The notes beneath the pieces are model-generated. The model did no database searches and was not told the DNA's origin. It saw only the letters and a list, made by a program, of their open reading frames with translations. From Betaproteobacteria bacterium (GTDB lineage: Bacteria > Pseudomonadota > Gammaproteobacteria > Burkholderiales > Rhodocyclaceae): a DNA stretch of 39,428 nt. Where the stretch lies: NCBI GenBank assembly GCA_016194935.1, contig JACQAO010000004.1:1-39428 (forward strand), written 5' to 3'. This document shows, piece after piece, positions 1-8,454 of this stretch (positions are counted from its first letter, which is position 1; the number at the start of each line of letters is the position of its first letter). Made by a program: the position numbers and the translations under genes.

Positions 1-156
1 CAGTCTGTGCCAAAGTCCTCATCGCCTCGCCTCCCTTTCTCTACAAATAGGTGATCGTCTCGATAACGTCACTCTATCCAAGATCAAGGTCTGGCGGGGC
101 TCTTTCAATCTCTATACGATTTCAATCGCGGAACCCGGGTCTATGAGAATCCTACA

Positions 157-2700
157 TTGCCACATGTGCTGACCGGCATCGTCGACGAGAACGGTGTGCG
201 CTATGCCACTTACGGTTACGATGCCCCGGGCCGGGCCGTCAGCGAGTCACTCGCCGGCGGTGCCGACGCCACCACGCTCACATTCGGTACCACCGTCACC
301 ACCGTCACCGACGCCCTTGGCACAGCTCGCACATACAATTTCCGGACTATCTTGGGCGTCACTAAGAGTACGGGGCAGAGCCAGTCTGGCGGTTCCGGCT
401 GCTCTGCCTCGGCATCGAGTTTAACCTACGACGCGAATGGCAACGTAGCAAGCCGCACCGACTTCAACGGCGTAGTCACAAAGTACAACTACGACCTGAC
501 GAAGAACCTTGAGACCCAGCGAGTAGAAGCCTACGGCAAACCCGAAGCCCGCACCACCAACACCCAATGGCACAGCTACTGGCGGCTACCCGTCCAGATC
601 GCCGAACCCCTCAAACGCACCAGCTACGTCTATAACGGCGACACTCTCAACGGTGCCGTAGCAACCTGCGCCCCGGCCAGCGCCACAGTTCCGAACATCG
701 CGGGCGGCACCCAACCCATCGGCGTCCTGTGCCAGAAGACCGAACAAGCCACCACCGACACCACAGGCGCACAGGGCTTCACCGCCGCCGCTGTCGGCAC
801 GCCACGCACCACAACCTGGACCTACAACCAATACGGCCAGCCCCTCACCGCCGACGGCCCGCGCAGCGACGTACATGATGTCGCCACCTACAGCTACTAC
901 CCCGCCACCGACCCGGACCTGGGCAAACGCGGCAACCTCGCCAGCACCACCAACGCCCTCGGTCAAACCACACAAATCACCGCCTACGACCTCAACGGAC
1001 GGCCCACCGCCATCGTCGACCCCAACGGCATCACCACCACGCTCGCCTACGACGCCCGTGGCCGCCTCACCTCCCGAAGCATCGGTGGCGAAACCACGGC
1101 CTACACCTATGACCCCGTCGGCCAACTCACCCACGTCAGCCTGCCCGACGGCGCCAGCCTCAGCTACACCTACGACCCCGCCCACCGCCTGGTCGGTGTC
1201 AGTGACGGCGTCGGCAACCGCATCGCCTACACTCTGGATGCCATGGGCAACCGCACCAAAGAAGACACCTACGATCCCGCGAACCTGCTGGCCCAAACCC
1301 GTACGCGCGTCTTCGATGCCCTGAATCGCCTCTACAATGACATCGGCACCCAGAACCAGACCACCACCTACGCCTACGACGCCAACGGCAACCGCACCCG
1401 CATCACCGACCCGCTGAACCACGTCACGATCAACCAATACGACCCCCTCAACCGTCTCATCCGCATCACCGACCCGGGAAACGGCAACACCCAACTCAGC
1501 TACAGCGCCCTCGACCAACTTACCCAGGTGACCGACCCGAGAAACCTCGTCACCGCCTACATCCTGGACGGCCTGGGCAACCTGCTGCAACAACAAAGCC
1601 CCGACAGCGGCGCCGCCACCCAGACCTATGACGCCGCCGGCAACCTCAACACCCGGACCGACGCCAAAGGCCAGACCACCACCTACCAATACGACGCCCT
1701 CAACCGTCCCACCCAGATCAGCTTCGCCGACGGATCCCGCCAGACCTACACCTGGGATCTCGGCCCCAACGGCATCGGCCGGCTCACCCAGATTGCCGAA
1801 CAAAACTCTACCGGCCAGGACACCGCCCGTACAGAATACCGCTACGACCCCCAAGGCCGCATCACCCAGGAAACCCGCACCATCGGGGGTTTGCCCTACC
1901 TCACCGCCTACACCTACACGGGTGGACGCTTAGCCTCAATGACCACTCCCACCGGACGCCGCATCCAATACACCCGCGACGCCGCCGGACGCATCACCCA
2001 GATCACCACCACCCCGCCCGGCGGACAAGCGCAGATCGTCGTCAGCCAAGTCACCTACCAACCCTTCGGCGGCGTCCAATCCTTCACCTACGGCAACGGC
2101 CAGCACTACACCCGCAGCCTCGACCAGGATGGCCGCATCACCGCCTACAGCCAGGGCGCGACCACCCAGACCCTCAACTACGACCCCGCCTCACGCATCA
2201 CCGCCCTCACGGACCCCGCCAACCCGGCCAACACCGCCAGCTACACCTACGACAGCCAAGACCGAATCACCAGCGCCGTACTCCCCACCGCCAACTACGG
2301 CTACAGCTATGACCCCAGCGGCAACCGCAGCACCCAGACCATCGGCGCCACCAGCATCCCCTACAGCATCAGCCCGGCGAGTAACCGAATCCAAAGCATC
2401 GGCGGCAGCCCGCCACGCAGCCTCAACTACGACCCCAACGGCGCCCTCGTCAACGACGGCAACGCCCAATACAGCTACGACGCGCGTGGCCGGCTCGGCC
2501 AGGCCAGCACCGCCCAAGGCGCGACAAACTACCAGATCAACGCCCAAGGCGAACGCATCAAGAAAAGTACCGCCACCACCGACCGTCTCTACCACTACGA
2601 CCAACAAGGCCGGCTGATCGCCGAAGGCGGCGCCCAAGGCCAGATCGACCGCGAATACCTCTACCTCGACGAGCTGCCGGTGGCAGTCATCGTCGAATGA
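157..2700 (+). CDS. RHS/YD-repeat shell protein, 5' side disrupted, lacks RHS core
   Basis: A protein of about 847 residues made almost entirely of YD repeats (recurring motifs such as YDANGNRT, YDALNRPT, YDPQGRIT), the repeats that build the hollow beta-cocoon of RHS and Tc toxins. No signal peptide or membrane segment is visible. RHS-like sequence already begins near position 139 (VYENP...PHVLTGI) in the same frame, but a TAA at 64-66 closes the frame, so the true N-terminal part is missing or out of frame. TTG at 157 is only a formal start. The protein ends at the REYLYLDELPVAV motif, the point where ordinary RHS proteins run straight on into the YYIHPDHLGTPR core. Here a TGA stops translation and the core is carried by the next gene, which overlaps through ATGA at 2697-2700 or starts at ATG 2727. 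It is probably a working or decaying half of a split RHS toxin. Confidence 0.8.
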   Translation: MPHVLTGIVDENGVRYATYGYDAPGRAVSESLAGGADATTLTFGTTVTTVTDALGTARTYNFRTILGVTKSTGQSQSGGSGCSASASSLTYDANGNVASRTDFNGVVTKYNYDLTKNLETQRVEAYGKPEARTTNTQWHSYWRLPVQIAEPLKRTSYVYNGDTLNGAVATCAPASATVPNIAGGTQPIGVLCQKTEQATTDTTGAQGFTAAAVGTPRTTTWTYNQYGQPLTADGPRSDVHDVATYSYYPATDPDLGKRGNLASTTNALGQTTQITAYDLNGRPTAIVDPNGITTTLAYDARGRLTSRSIGGETTAYTYDPVGQLTHVSLPDGASLSYTYDPAHRLVGVSDGVGNRIAYTLDAMGNRTKEDTYDPANLLAQTRTRVFDALNRLYNDIGTQNQTTTYAYDANGNRTRITDPLNHVTINQYDPLNRLIRITDPGNGNTQLSYSALDQLTQVTDPRNLVTAYILDGLGNLLQQQSPDSGAATQTYDAAGNLNTRTDAKGQTTTYQYDALNRPTQISFADGSRQTYTWDLGPNGIGRLTQIAEQNSTGQDTARTEYRYDPQGRITQETRTIGGLPYLTAYTYTGGRLASMTTPTGRRIQYTRDAAGRITQITTTPPGGQAQIVVSQVTYQPFGGVQSFTYGNGQHYTRSLDQDGRITAYSQGATTQTLNYDPASRITALTDPANPANTASYTYDSQDRITSAVLPTANYGYSYDPSGNRSTQTIGATSIPYSISPASNRIQSIGGSPPRSLNYDPNGALVNDGNAQYSYDARGRLGQASTAQGATNYQINAQGERIKKSTATTDRLYHYDQQGRLIAEGGAQGQIDREYLYLDELPVAVIVE

Positions 2701-2726
2701 CGGCAGACGGGGAGAGGGGAGACACC

Positions 2727-4730
2727 ATGACCACAGCCACCACAATCACCGCCACCACCCAGCACCGTCTGCGGCAAGGCGCCGTCTGCCTGCTCATCGG
2801 ACTGTGCATCTCCTGGCAGGGGGTGCGCGCCGAAGACGGCAAAGACACGAAGGAAGACGACCCGCACGAGCAGAAACGGCCCAAAGTCACGGTCAGCCTC
2901 ACCGTACCGGCCCTCCTGTATGTGGCCCCGGCGACGGTAACACTGACCGCCGACGCCCAGTCGAGAGAGAAAGAACACCCCATCGTCCGGGTCGAGTTCT
3001 ACCAGGGCGCCACCCTGATCGGCACCGTGACCAAAGCGCCCTACACCTTCACCTGGACGAAGGTACCGGCGGGCCGCTACAGTCTGACCGCCAAGGCGTA
3101 CAACGACGAGGGCGACAAGAAAGACAAGGAAGACAAAAAGAAGGACAAGAAAGACCAGGCGGACAAGAAAGACAAACCCGACAAGAACGAGGACATCGCC
3201 GTCAGCGCGGCGGTACTCCTGGTGGTGGATGCGCCGCCGACGGTGGCCCTGACCGCGCCGGCGGCCAACCTGGTCGTCACTGCACCGGGTACGCTCACGC
3301 TCAGCGCCAATGCCGCCGACAGTGACGGCACGATAGCCAAGGTGGAGTTCTATCAAGGTACAACCCTGATCGGCACGGTGACGGCGGCGCCCTACAGCTT
3401 CGTCTGGAGCAATGTTCCGGCTGGCAGCTACAGTATCACCGCCAAGGCCACCGATGATCGGGGTGCGAGTACGACATCCTCAGCAGTACAGGTGATCGTC
3501 AATGCGCCGCCGACGGTGACCCTGACCAGTCCCACCCCCAATCAGGTCGCCACTGCGCCGGGTACGCTCACGGTGACTGCGACAGCGACGGACAGCGACG
3601 GCACGATAGCCAAGGTGGAGTTCTACCAGGGCAGCACGCTGATCGGTACTGCCACCGCTGCACCCTATACCTTCGTCTGGAGCGCCATCCCTGCCGGCAG
3701 CTACAGCCTCACCGCCAAGGCCACTGATGATCAGGGAGCGAGTACCACATCCACAGCAGTCAATGTGATCGTCAATACCCCGCCAACCATAGTGCTGACC
3801 GCACCTGCCGCCGGACAGAAATTCACCGCCCCGGCCAGCATCGCCCTCGCGGTGACGGCTGCCGATACGGACGGCAGCGTCGTCAAGGTGGACTACTTCC
3901 AGAATGGCAATCCGGTCGGCAGTGCTACTGCGGCACCCTTTGGCTTTACCTGGAGCAACGTGCCGCAGGGCAGCTATACCCTGACGGCGCAGGCCACCGA
4001 CGACCGGGGCGCGCAGACCACCTCGGCACCCATGACAGTGACCGTGAATGCGGCGGGGCCGCCGCTGGGGATCTACTACATCCACCCGGATCATCTGGGT
4101 ACGCCGAGACTCATCACCGACAGCCAACAAAACACAGTATGGCGCTGGGACAACCAGGAGCCGTTCGGCAATAATCCGCCCAATGAAGACCCCGGCAACA
4201 GCGGAACAACATTTGTCTTTAATCCGCGGTTCCCGGGGCAGTACTTCGATAGGGAGACTAATCTCAGCTACAACTACTTCAGGGATTACGACCCGAACAC
4301 TGGTAGGTATATTCAGTCTGATCCGATTGGACTACAGGGCGGCATCAACGGATATACCTATGTCGGGGGGAATCCGGTTAGCTACATTGATCCGCTCGGA
4401 CTAGATAGGACAATTTGGTCGCCAGGTCCTGGTAGGTCTATCACGGATGGGCCGAGGAATGGGAACTGGGGCGGTGGTAAATGGAGTGGAGGTGTTTCTG
4501 GCGGTGGCACCGGGACTGCTCCTGCACTTGATAGCGGCGATGAATGTTACCAACGTCATGACCAGTGCTTTGACTCTGGCACCCCGAAAGCATCCTGCAA
4601 TAGGAAACTCGTCGACGAGTTGAAGGCATTACCGGACGATCCAAAGCAATGGCCTAGACCACCTGCGCCTGGAACGGAGGGAGATTCTGACCGCTTCCGT
4701 CGGGGCGCCATCACTATCTTTGGTCGATGA
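2727..4730 (+). CDS. Exported Ig-repeat protein with RHS core and phospholipase A2-like toxin tip
   Basis: Start ATG 2727 is chosen because a purine-rich GGGGAG lies 5 bases upstream and the product then begins with a good Sec signal peptide (hydrophobic AVCLLIGLCISW, cleavage near VRA-ED). An in-frame ATG at 2697 overlaps the stop of the RHS shell gene. Domains of the 667-residue product: four Ig-like repeats of the bacterial Big_9 type (each with KVEFYQG..LIGT..APY.F.W..VP.GSY..TA.A.DD.GA), the first followed by a Lys/Asp-rich linker near residues 130-155; then the RHS-associated core (YYIHPDHLGTPR...GRYIQSDPIGL...YIDPLGL). The last motif is where the core's aspartyl autoprotease normally releases the toxin. 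The tip, from about residue 560, has NWGGGKWSGG and then C607...H611-D612-x-C614, the CxxxHDxC signature of phospholipase A2. Inferred activity: calcium-dependent attack on membrane phospholipids. The substrate is unproven. Confidence 0.85.
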   Translation: MTTATTITATTQHRLRQGAVCLLIGLCISWQGVRAEDGKDTKEDDPHEQKRPKVTVSLTVPALLYVAPATVTLTADAQSREKEHPIVRVEFYQGATLIGTVTKAPYTFTWTKVPAGRYSLTAKAYNDEGDKKDKEDKKKDKKDQADKKDKPDKNEDIAVSAAVLLVVDAPPTVALTAPAANLVVTAPGTLTLSANAADSDGTIAKVEFYQGTTLIGTVTAAPYSFVWSNVPAGSYSITAKATDDRGASTTSSAVQVIVNAPPTVTLTSPTPNQVATAPGTLTVTATATDSDGTIAKVEFYQGSTLIGTATAAPYTFVWSAIPAGSYSLTAKATDDQGASTTSTAVNVIVNTPPTIVLTAPAAGQKFTAPASIALAVTAADTDGSVVKVDYFQNGNPVGSATAAPFGFTWSNVPQGSYTLTAQATDDRGAQTTSAPMTVTVNAAGPPLGIYYIHPDHLGTPRLITDSQQNTVWRWDNQEPFGNNPPNEDPGNSGTTFVFNPRFPGQYFDRETNLSYNYFRDYDPNTGRYIQSDPIGLQGGINGYTYVGGNPVSYIDPLGLDRTIWSPGPGRSITDGPRNGNWGGGKWSGGVSGGGTGTAPALDSGDECYQRHDQCFDSGTPKASCNRKLVDELKALPDDPKQWPRPPAPGTEGDSDRFRRGAITIFGR

Positions 4731-5011
4731 TTATGACTAGCAAATTGCTAGTGGCTCTCGCTATCTGTACTGGCATAACCGCGCTAACTCTGTGGGCACA
4801 GAAAGCATACTGGCTGGGTGGTGACAATTTCTTATTGCTCAGTGTGTTCTTAGTAGCACACGTCATTATCAGCAGTTTGATCTTGTGGTTGATCCCTGGC
4901 GGTATGCTGTTCAAAATTGCAGTAATAATTTTTTTAATCATTGGACAATGGTGGGGAATTGAATTTGTCGCAATGCTGGCAATTTGGTACCTACGAGGAT
5001 TTGCTCCGTAA
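4727..5011 (+). CDS. Small three-helix membrane protein, likely immunity to the RHS phospholipase toxin
   Basis: A 94-residue hydrophobic protein with three likely membrane segments (about residues 6-24, 35-55 and 60-88). No family is recognised. Its ATG overlaps the toxin's TGA (ATGA at 4727-4730), and there is no convincing ribosome-binding site, so translation probably depends on coupling to the toxin gene. Being immediately 3' of a variable toxin tip, small, and more AT-rich than the RHS repeats is the usual setting of an immunity gene. An integral membrane immunity protein would suit a toxin that acts on membrane lipids. Function is inferred from position only. Confidence 0.65.
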   Translation: MIMTSKLLVALAICTGITALTLWAQKAYWLGGDNFLLLSVFLVAHVIISSLILWLIPGGMLFKIAVIIFLIIGQWWGIEFVAMLAIWYLRGFAP

Positions 5012-5111
5012 GATAGAGCGATAAGAAGCGATAAGGGTCCAGGCTCAAATTGAATTTGCATAGCCGTTGAAAGTCGTCGCTGGCGACACGGCGATAGTCC
5101 GTAGGTAGAAG

Positions 5112-5152
5112 TAAAAAAAGCCACACCCACCCGCTCCGCGGGTAGCGGCTGA
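5112..5152 (-). terminator. Probable rho-independent terminator of the ORF6N gene
   Basis: Read on the minus strand, downstream of the ORF6N gene, ACCCGC-GGA-GCGGGT forms a hairpin. It can be extended with bulges by outer AGCC/GGCT arms, and a run of seven T follows directly. The stem is imperfect outside the central six pairs. Confidence 0.5.
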
Positions 5153-5157
5153 TGTGA

Positions 5158-5182
5158 GAAGGGCCGCTTGCTGCGGCCCTTC
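5158..5182. repeat. Perfect 10-bp hairpin between RHS immunity gene and ORF6N gene
   Basis: GAAGGGCCGC and GCGGCCCTTC are exact inverted arms around a 5-base loop. There is no T-run directly after it on either strand, so it may act as an RNA-stabilising stem or as part of the neighbouring terminator rather than as a terminator itself. Confidence 0.6.
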
Positions 5183-5193
5183 GATTGGGTGGG

Positions 5194-5751
5194 CTATTTC
5201 TCGTCGGTGACGAACCCGATAGGCCGCTTCTTCGGTGCCGGTGGCGGCGCCATGAGTTGGCGGATGGCATCGAGGATGCCGGCGATGGCCTGATCATGGC
5301 CCTTGAGCTTGCGTTCCAACTCGCCGAGTTTCGCCGCCAATTCCTTGTTGCCGGTGAGTACCTCGCGCAGACGCACAAAAGCGCGCATCACCTCGATGTT
5401 CACCGCGATGGCCTGGGGACTGGAGAGCACCGACGACAGCATCGCCACGCCTTGTTCTGTGAAGGCATAGGGTGCGGTGCGTCGCCCGCCCCAACGCAGC
5501 GTATCCAGCGCCTGCGAACTTGAGGTCACAGATTGTGACCTCAAGACGTTAAATTCCTGATTGGTAAGCTGAAACATGAAATCATCGGGAAACCGTTCCA
5601 GGTTGCGCTTGACCGCTTGCACCAAGACCTTGGTCGGCACCCCATAGAGTTCGGCCAGGTCGGCATCGAGCAATACCTTCTGCCCGCGCAGCAGCAGGAT
5701 CGAATGCGCGATGCGCTCGGATGGAACCACCATTCCCTGAGCCGGACTCAT
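5194..5751 (-). CDS. ORF6N-domain DNA-binding protein
   Basis: A 185-residue protein with an N-terminal ORF6N domain (PF10543-like): [27 protein letters not shown], then [22 protein letters not shown] and [17 protein letters not shown]. The C-terminal part is helical, possibly coiled coil, and ends in a Pro/Lys-rich tail. ORF6N proteins are related to KilA-N/phage antirepressor domains, are common in prophages and genomic islands, and are thought to bind DNA. The start at 5751 is supported by AAGGGG about 7 bases upstream; the frame stays open further upstream. It lies downstream of gatB on the same strand after a gap of about 210 bases. A terminator-like hairpin follows it. Its target is unknown. 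Confidence 0.8.
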   Translation of the reverse strand: MSPAQGMVVPSERIAHSILLLRGQKVLLDADLAELYGVPTKVLVQAVKRNLERFPDDFMFQLTNQEFNVLRSQSVTSSSQALDTLRWGGRRTAPYAFTEQGVAMLSSVLSSPQAIAVNIEVMRAFVRLREVLTGNKELAAKLGELERKLKGHDQAIAGILDAIRQLMAPPPAPKKRPIGFVTDEK

Positions 5752-5954
5752 CGCCGCACCCCTTGGCGTGAGCCATTGCGCTTTGCCTTGGTCGGTCGCG
5801 GCGTCGGTGCGGGAGCCTTGGGCGTTGGCGCGGTCGTCGCGACGACCTGGGTACATCGCAACGCATTATGCCTGTGCAGCGTGCCGGAGATCATGGCTTC
5901 CATCTCCCCGCGTAACCAAAGGGGTCGTAACCAAAGGGATGTTCGTGTTCGCAT
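5748..5954 (-). CDS. Possible small basic, proline-rich protein upstream of ORF6N
   Basis: An open frame of 68 codons whose TGA overlaps the ATG of the ORF6N gene (ATGA at 5748-5751), the same junction style seen in the neighbouring operon. The product would be basic with a Pro/Ala/Lys-rich tail. No domain is recognised. Alternative starts at internal ATGs are possible; a purine-rich GGGGAG lies against the ATG at 5903. The overlap is the only real argument for coding, and it may be chance. Confidence 0.3.
   Translation of the reverse strand: MRTRTSLWLRPLWLRGEMEAMISGTLHRHNALRCTQVVATTAPTPKAPAPTPRPTKAKRNGSRQGVRR
5832..5847. promoter_or_regulatory. Perfect 16-bp palindrome upstream of ORF6N gene
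   Basis: GGTCGTCGCGACGACC is identical to its reverse complement and lies about 80 bases upstream of the ORF6N start. It could be an autoregulatory operator for that DNA-binding protein. It also falls inside the possible small ORF, so the role is unproven. Confidence 0.35.
5911..5940. repeat. Two tandem copies of a 15-base unit after gatB
   Basis: CGTAACCAAAGGGGT followed by CGTAACCAAAGGGAT: two direct copies sharing the first 13 bases, just beyond the gatB stop. No function can be seen; it looks like a small duplication. Confidence 0.7.
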
Positions 5955-5960
5955 CGTTTC

Positions 5961-7442
5961 TCAGCCGGCAAGTTTCTTGCGCAGTAATTCATTCACCTGC
6001 TGCGGATTGGCTTTACCCTTGGTGGCCTTCATCGCCTGGCCGACCAGGGCATTGAAGGCTTTCTCCTTGCCGGCGTGGAATTCTTCGATGGATTTCGGGT
6101 TGGCGGCAAGCACTTCGTCGATGAGTTTTTCGATGGCGTCTGTATCGGTGATCTGTCTGAGGCCTCGCGCCTCGATGACAGCGTCAGCACTTTCAGCCTG
6201 CCCCAACCAGAGCGCCTCAAAAACTTCTTTGCCGATTTTGCTGGAGATGGTGTTGTCGGCAATACGCATCGCTATCCCGGCCAACTGCGCGGGAGAAATG
6301 GGCGAAGCGTCGATGCTCCTGTCCGCTTCATTGAGACGCGCTGCGAGTTCGCCCATCACCCAGTTGGCGCAGAGTTTGGCATTGGACATGCCGGCGGCGG
6401 CAACGCAATTTTCGAAGTAGCCGGCTATTTCGCGGCTGGCGGTGAGCGCCGTGGCGTCATAGGCGGAGAGGCTGTAGTCGCGCTGGAAGCGTGATTTCAT
6501 TTCGGCGGGCAACTCAGGCATGGTTGTCCGCACTTCCTCGATCCAGGTCGAGGCAATCTCCAGCGGCAGCAGGTCCGGGTCGGGGAAGTAGCGGTAGTCC
6601 TGCGCGTCTTCCTTGCTGCGCATGGCGCGCGTTGCGCCGCTGGCGGGGTCGAACAGCACGGTGGCTTGACGGATAGGGCGGCTTTCCTCGATCTCGTTGA
6701 TCTGCCACTGCACCTCATAGTCGATGGCCTGCTGCATGTAGCGGAAGGAGTTGAGATTCTTGATCTCGCGGCGGGTGCCGAGCGGTGCGCCGGGGCGCCG
6801 CACGGAGACGTTGGCGTCGCAGCGGAACGAGCCTTCCTGCATGTTGCCGTCGCAAATGCCGATCCAGCGCACCAGCGCATGCAACGCCTTGGCGTAAGCG
6901 ACCGCCTCGGCGGACGAAGTCATCACCGGCTCGGTGACGATCTCCAGCAACGGGGTGCCGGCGCGGTTCAAGTCGATGCCGGTCTTGCCTTGACCGAGCG
7001 CCACGCGCGAGCCACTCAGTTCATGCAGCGACTTTCCGGCATCTTCCTCCAGATGGGCGCGGGTCAGTTGCACGGTTTTTTCGTATGCCTGCTCGCCGGA
7101 TTTTCCCGCAGCGACCAGCACCGACAATGCGCCGCCAACCACTACCGGCAGCTCGTACTGGCTGATCTGATAACCCTTGGGCAGGTCGGGATAGAAGTAG
7201 TTCTTGCGGGCGAACACCGAGCGCGGCGCGATCTGCGCGCCTATCGCCAGGCCGAATTTGATTGCGCATGCGACCGCCGCCCGGTTCAGCACCGGCAACA
7301 CGCCAGGCAGGGCGAGATCCACGGCGCAGGCCTGGGCATTGGGCGCGGCGCCGAATGCGGTGGACGCGCCGGAGAAAATTTTCGAGACCGTGCTGAGCTG
7401 GGTGTGGGTTTCCAGGCCAATCACGACTTCCCATTGCGTCAT
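5961..7442 (-). CDS. gatB: Aspartyl/glutamyl-tRNA amidotransferase subunit B
   Basis: GatB is the kinase/tRNA-binding subunit of GatCAB, which converts Glu-tRNA(Gln) or Asp-tRNA(Asn) to the amide form in the cytoplasm. The 493-residue product has the classic N-terminus [13 protein letters not shown], the [18 protein letters not shown] motif, RCDANVSVR and [15 protein letters not shown], and ends with the YqeY-like helical tail ([18 protein letters not shown]...LLRKKL). The start at 7442 is set by GAGGAG about 8 bases upstream and by the family N-terminus; the frame stays open 42 codons further. The ATG overlaps the stop of the DUF3050 gene (ATGA). In most relatives gatB follows gatA directly, but here three other genes lie between. 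Confidence 0.96.
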   Translation of the reverse strand: MTQWEVVIGLETHTQLSTVSKIFSGASTAFGAAPNAQACAVDLALPGVLPVLNRAAVACAIKFGLAIGAQIAPRSVFARKNYFYPDLPKGYQISQYELPVVVGGALSVLVAAGKSGEQAYEKTVQLTRAHLEEDAGKSLHELSGSRVALGQGKTGIDLNRAGTPLLEIVTEPVMTSSAEAVAYAKALHALVRWIGICDGNMQEGSFRCDANVSVRRPGAPLGTRREIKNLNSFRYMQQAIDYEVQWQINEIEESRPIRQATVLFDPASGATRAMRSKEDAQDYRYFPDPDLLPLEIASTWIEEVRTTMPELPAEMKSRFQRDYSLSAYDATALTASREIAGYFENCVAAAGMSNAKLCANWVMGELAARLNEADRSIDASPISPAQLAGIAMRIADNTISSKIGKEVFEALWLGQAESADAVIEARGLRQITDTDAIEKLIDEVLAANPKSIEEFHAGKEKAFNALVGQAMKATKGKANPQQVNELLRKKLAG

Positions 7443-8236
7443 TTCTTTGATCTCCTCGATAGCGATGGAAGCGCAGCACGCACTCCATCCCAAAGCATTA
7501 TGCGGGCGGTGACGGCCTGCTGCGCGGCTTTTGCCGCCGCCTGCCGTTTCCTGCGGCTGTCGCCGCAAAGTTGCCGCAGCAGGCTGAGCGACAGCGGGCC
7601 GTGGAGTTCATCGTCGAGATGTATGTGACGCTCCAGGTAATAATGAAACAACGGCGCCTTCGTTTTGCTGATGCCGGTCTTGGCGAGCAGGCTGCGGAAC
7701 ATGCCGGGAATCACCTGTTCGCGGCCCAGGGCGAAGGCGGCCGCCACGACATGGGGTTTGCCGGTGTCGAGGAATTTGAAAGTGGTTGCAACGAAGCGCC
7801 GTGATGGCTCCGGCATCTCGGCCCGCTTGAGCGCGGATGCGACACCGCGTTTTTTTACGGCTTTGAGGAAGCTTCGCACCGGGCGCGTATCGGCGCCGAT
7901 TTCCTCCATGGCGCCGAGATAGAGATTGAAATGACTGATGAAAACCGGCGTACCCGAGCCATCCGGCAGCCCCACGTCGCTTTCCTCACCAAGCACGATT
8001 TCGTTGATGAAGCGCTGGGTGCGGGGGTCTTGCCCAGGCAGCCAGGGAGCGCCTGCCGGAGCTACATGGCTTTGCAGGTACTTGAGCAGGGACATGAAGT
8101 CCCATGCCGGAAAAACATGGTGTTCCATGAAACAGCGCAAATCATCGAGTGTTCGCACCGAGGCGTACAGAGGGTGGTGATCAAGGCGGTGCTGGAGTCC
8201 GGCCATGTCAGTGTGTCGGGTGACTACCCGCGTCAT
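7439..8236 (-). CDS. DUF3050 family protein (heme-oxygenase-like fold)
   Basis: 265 residues. The family is recognised from [35 protein letters not shown] near the start, followed by [34 protein letters not shown] and, towards the end, [20 protein letters not shown]. Conserved His/Glu residues in these motifs fit the predicted heme-oxygenase-like helical fold with a possible metal site. The biochemical role of DUF3050 is not known. The start overlaps the stop of the upstream 73-aa gene and its stop overlaps the gatB start, both through ATGA, so it is almost certainly translated as part of the gat operon. Its presence between gatA and gatB is not explained by any known link with tRNA amidation. 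Confidence 0.88.
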   Translation of the reverse strand: MTRVVTRHTDMAGLQHRLDHHPLYASVRTLDDLRCFMEHHVFPAWDFMSLLKYLQSHVAPAGAPWLPGQDPRTQRFINEIVLGEESDVGLPDGSGTPVFISHFNLYLGAMEEIGADTRPVRSFLKAVKKRGVASALKRAEMPEPSRRFVATTFKFLDTGKPHVVAAAFALGREQVIPGMFRSLLAKTGISKTKAPLFHYYLERHIHLDDELHGPLSLSLLRQLCGDSRRKRQAAAKAAQQAVTARIMLWDGVRAALPSLSRRSKK

Positions 8237-8454
8237 TTGGTTTGTGTCCGCCTGGGTTTTTCGATAGAGGAATTGAAAGCGACCACTGCCTCCCAGTCAA
8301 TCGCATCATCGTTCCGGCAGAACCGCTCAAGAAACTCGCGCGTAAAACGATTCACTACTTTGCCATATTCACTTTCGAATTCGTCGTTGCGTTGCTTCGC
8401 CTTGTGGCCGAGCGGTTCGATGATTTCCTGATACATAGCGGGGTTACCCGACAT
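8233..8454 (-). CDS. 73-aa protein next to the DNA methyltransferase, unknown (possible restriction-enzyme remnant)
   Basis: A charged, mostly helical product of 73 residues (MYQEIIEPLGHKAKQRNDEF, YGKVVNRFTREFLERF). The start at 8454 has GGAGGG three bases upstream and overlaps the last 11 bases of the methyltransferase gene. The stop overlaps the DUF3050 start (ATGA). I do not recognise a family. Being directly 3' of a modification methyltransferase and much shorter than an endonuclease, it may be the N-terminal remnant of a cognate restriction enzyme, or a small partner protein. Confidence 0.7.
   Translation of the reverse strand: MSGNPAMYQEIIEPLGHKAKQRNDEFESEYGKVVNRFTREFLERFCRNDDAIDWEAVVAFNSSIEKPRRTQTK

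Noticed and set aside
586..2745. Long open frames on the minus strand and in other frames across the RHS repeats (for example 586-1854 and 2191-2745 minus)
   Set aside because: They mirror the GC-rich YD repeats, are low-complexity Val/Gly/Ala or Pro/Thr sequences, and match no domain.
3480..4130. 216-codon minus-strand frame opposite the Ig repeats
   Set aside because: It is the antisense of repeated Ig-domain codons and has repetitive composition without a ribosome site.
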